The notes under the pieces are model-generated. The model did no database searches. It was not told the origin of the DNA and saw nothing but the letters and a program-made list of their open reading frames with translations. From NCBI GenBank assembly GCA_035499215.1, contig DATJZH010000388.1:1-5271 (forward strand): a stretch of DNA of 5,271 bases, read 5' to 3'. Position numbers and translations under genes: made by a program. Of the stretch, positions 4,406-5,271 are shown one piece after another; position 1 is the stretch's first letter; the number at the start of each line of letters is the position of its first letter. Origin of the DNA: DATJZH01 sp035499215 (lineage in GTDB: Bacteria > Actinomycetota > Actinomycetes > Streptosporangiales > Streptosporangiaceae).

Positions 4406-5271
4406 GTGATCTCCGCCCAGGCCGCTGCCGCCTCCGGCGCGCGGACCGGCCGCGCCGGGGATTTCGCCGGTTTCCGGACCCGCTGGGCGCTGCTCATCTC
4501 GGTCGCGGGAGGCCTGGCGCTGTACGCCTCGTTCCCGCCGGCCGACGCCTGGCCGCTGGCGGTGCTCGGGCCCGCGCTGCTGGTGATCGCGCTGGCCGGG
4601 CGGAGCCTGCGCGGGTCGTTCGGCTGCGCACTGGCGTTCGGCCTGGCGCAGTTCGTGCCCCTGCTGTCCTGGCTGGTCAACGAGGCCTGGTACGCGTGGG
4701 CCGCGCTGGCCGGGGCCGAGGCGGTCATCTTCGCGGTGCTGGCCATCGGCCAGCGGCTGCTGCTGCGGCTGCCGTACTGGCCGGTCGCGGTGGCAGGCTG
4801 GTGGGTGCTGGTCGAAGGGGTGCGGGACCGGTGGCCGTACGCCTTTCCCTGGGGCCGGCTGGCGATGAGCCAGTCGGCCGGGCCGGACGTCCGCTGGGTC
4901 GCGGTCGGCGGCGCGCCGCTGCTGACCTTCCTGATCGCCCTGACCGGCGCCATGCTCGCCCGCGCGGTGCTGGCCTGGCTAGCTCCCGAGGGGCGCGCGC
5001 GGTGGGCCGCGGCGGCGGCCGCGGTGCTGACGGCGGGGCTGGTGCTGGCGGGCGGGCTACTGCCGACCGACCCGACCGGGGGCGCGCCCACGGCCCAGGT
5101 CGCCGCGATCCAGGGCAACGTGCCGCGGGCCAGGAACCTGCCGCAGCAGCTGAGCGCCAGCCGGGTCACGCAGAACCACGTCGCGGCCACGCAGAAGCTG
5201 GCCGCGGAGGTGAAGGCGGGCCGGCTACCAGCGCCCGACCTGGTGATCTGGCCGGAGAACGCCACCGACCT
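4406..5271 (+). CDS. lnt: Apolipoprotein N-acyltransferase (Lnt), 5' part, cut by the window edge
   Basis: Lnt is a polytopic membrane enzyme that transfers a third acyl chain from phospholipid to the N-terminal cysteine of lipoproteins. The window holds 288 codons plus 2 bases with no stop. Hydrophobic segments at roughly 27-45, 50-66, 71-92, 97-118, 124-137, 165-190 and 200-219 form the membrane domain. VEGVRDRWPYAFPWG (136-150) matches the conserved E-x-x-R and FPWG region before the catalytic domain. The nitrilase-like domain starts at about 229 with AQVAAIQGNVPR, and IWPENATD (281-288) contains Glu284, equivalent to the catalytic Glu of the Glu-Lys-Cys triad; the Lys and Cys would lie beyond the edge. 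The GTG at 4406 is the only nearby in-frame start: an in-frame TAA is at 4352-4354 and no ATG, GTG or TTG lies between. AGG abuts the start codon without spacing, so initiation is probably leaderless. In many actinobacteria a polyprenol-phosphate mannosyltransferase (Ppm1) is fused to or follows Lnt, so one may lie just downstream. Confidence 0.93.
   Translation, partial: MISAQAAAASGARTGRAGDFAGFRTRWALLISVAGGLALYASFPPADAWPLAVLGPALLVIALAGRSLRGSFGCALAFGLAQFVPLLSWLVNEAWYAWAALAGAEAVIFAVLAIGQRLLLRLPYWPVAVAGWWVLVEGVRDRWPYAFPWGRLAMSQSAGPDVRWVAVGGAPLLTFLIALTGAMLARAVLAWLAPEGRARWAAAAAAVLTAGLVLAGGLLPTDPTGGAPTAQVAAIQGNVPRARNLPQQLSASRVTQNHVAATQKLAAEVKAGRLPAPDLVIWPENATD

Noticed and set aside
4393..5265. 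Long minus-strand open frame (290 codons) opposite lnt
   Set aside because: The product is a Ser/Ala/Pro/Thr-rich low-complexity sequence with no domain, and the plus strand carries clear Lnt motifs. It is an antisense shadow caused by high GC.
1..5271. CRISPR array, tRNA or rRNA genes, insertion sequence, integrase or attachment site
   Set aside because: No regularly spaced repeats, no tRNA-like cloverleaf or CCA end, no transposase or recombinase frame, and no long terminal inverted repeats were seen.

Overview
The window reads as an ordinary chromosomal segment of a high-GC actinobacterium (Actinomycetota). The DNA is very GC-rich, the coding frames use almost only G or C in third positions, GTG and TTG starts occur, and -10 boxes of the TANNNT type sit directly in front of start codons. 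The diaminopimelate decarboxylase begins with a Streptomyces-like N-terminus (MSRxAHPAGPRHA). I cannot name the genus from sequence alone.

Layout, left to right: hisG (20-895, minus) encodes the long-form ATP phosphoribosyltransferase, first enzyme of histidine synthesis. A 128-bp gap with a GC hairpin and possible promoters separates it from lysA (1024-2445, minus), the last enzyme of lysine synthesis. Next comes a 329-bp stretch (2446-2774) without a confident gene. It holds a likely lysA promoter, a perfect 9-bp-stem hairpin in the predicted leader, an 11-bp direct repeat and a doubtful small ORF (2442-2696). A 14-helix DHA2-type MFS exporter follows (2775-4310, minus). A 95-bp divergent promoter region (4311-4405) separates it from the 5' part of lnt, apolipoprotein N-acyltransferase (4406 to the right edge, plus), which is cut by the window end.

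The two biosynthetic genes and the exporter share a strand, but their gaps (128 and 329 bp) contain promoter-like and hairpin signals, so I do not read them as one tight operon. The functions are also unrelated: histidine synthesis, lysine and peptidoglycan-precursor metabolism, drug or metabolite export, and envelope lipoprotein maturation.

I found no convincing new biological system. The items most worth a second look are the divergent MFS/lnt region, where both genes look leaderless and two small dyads lie between the promoters, and the structured region in front of lysA.
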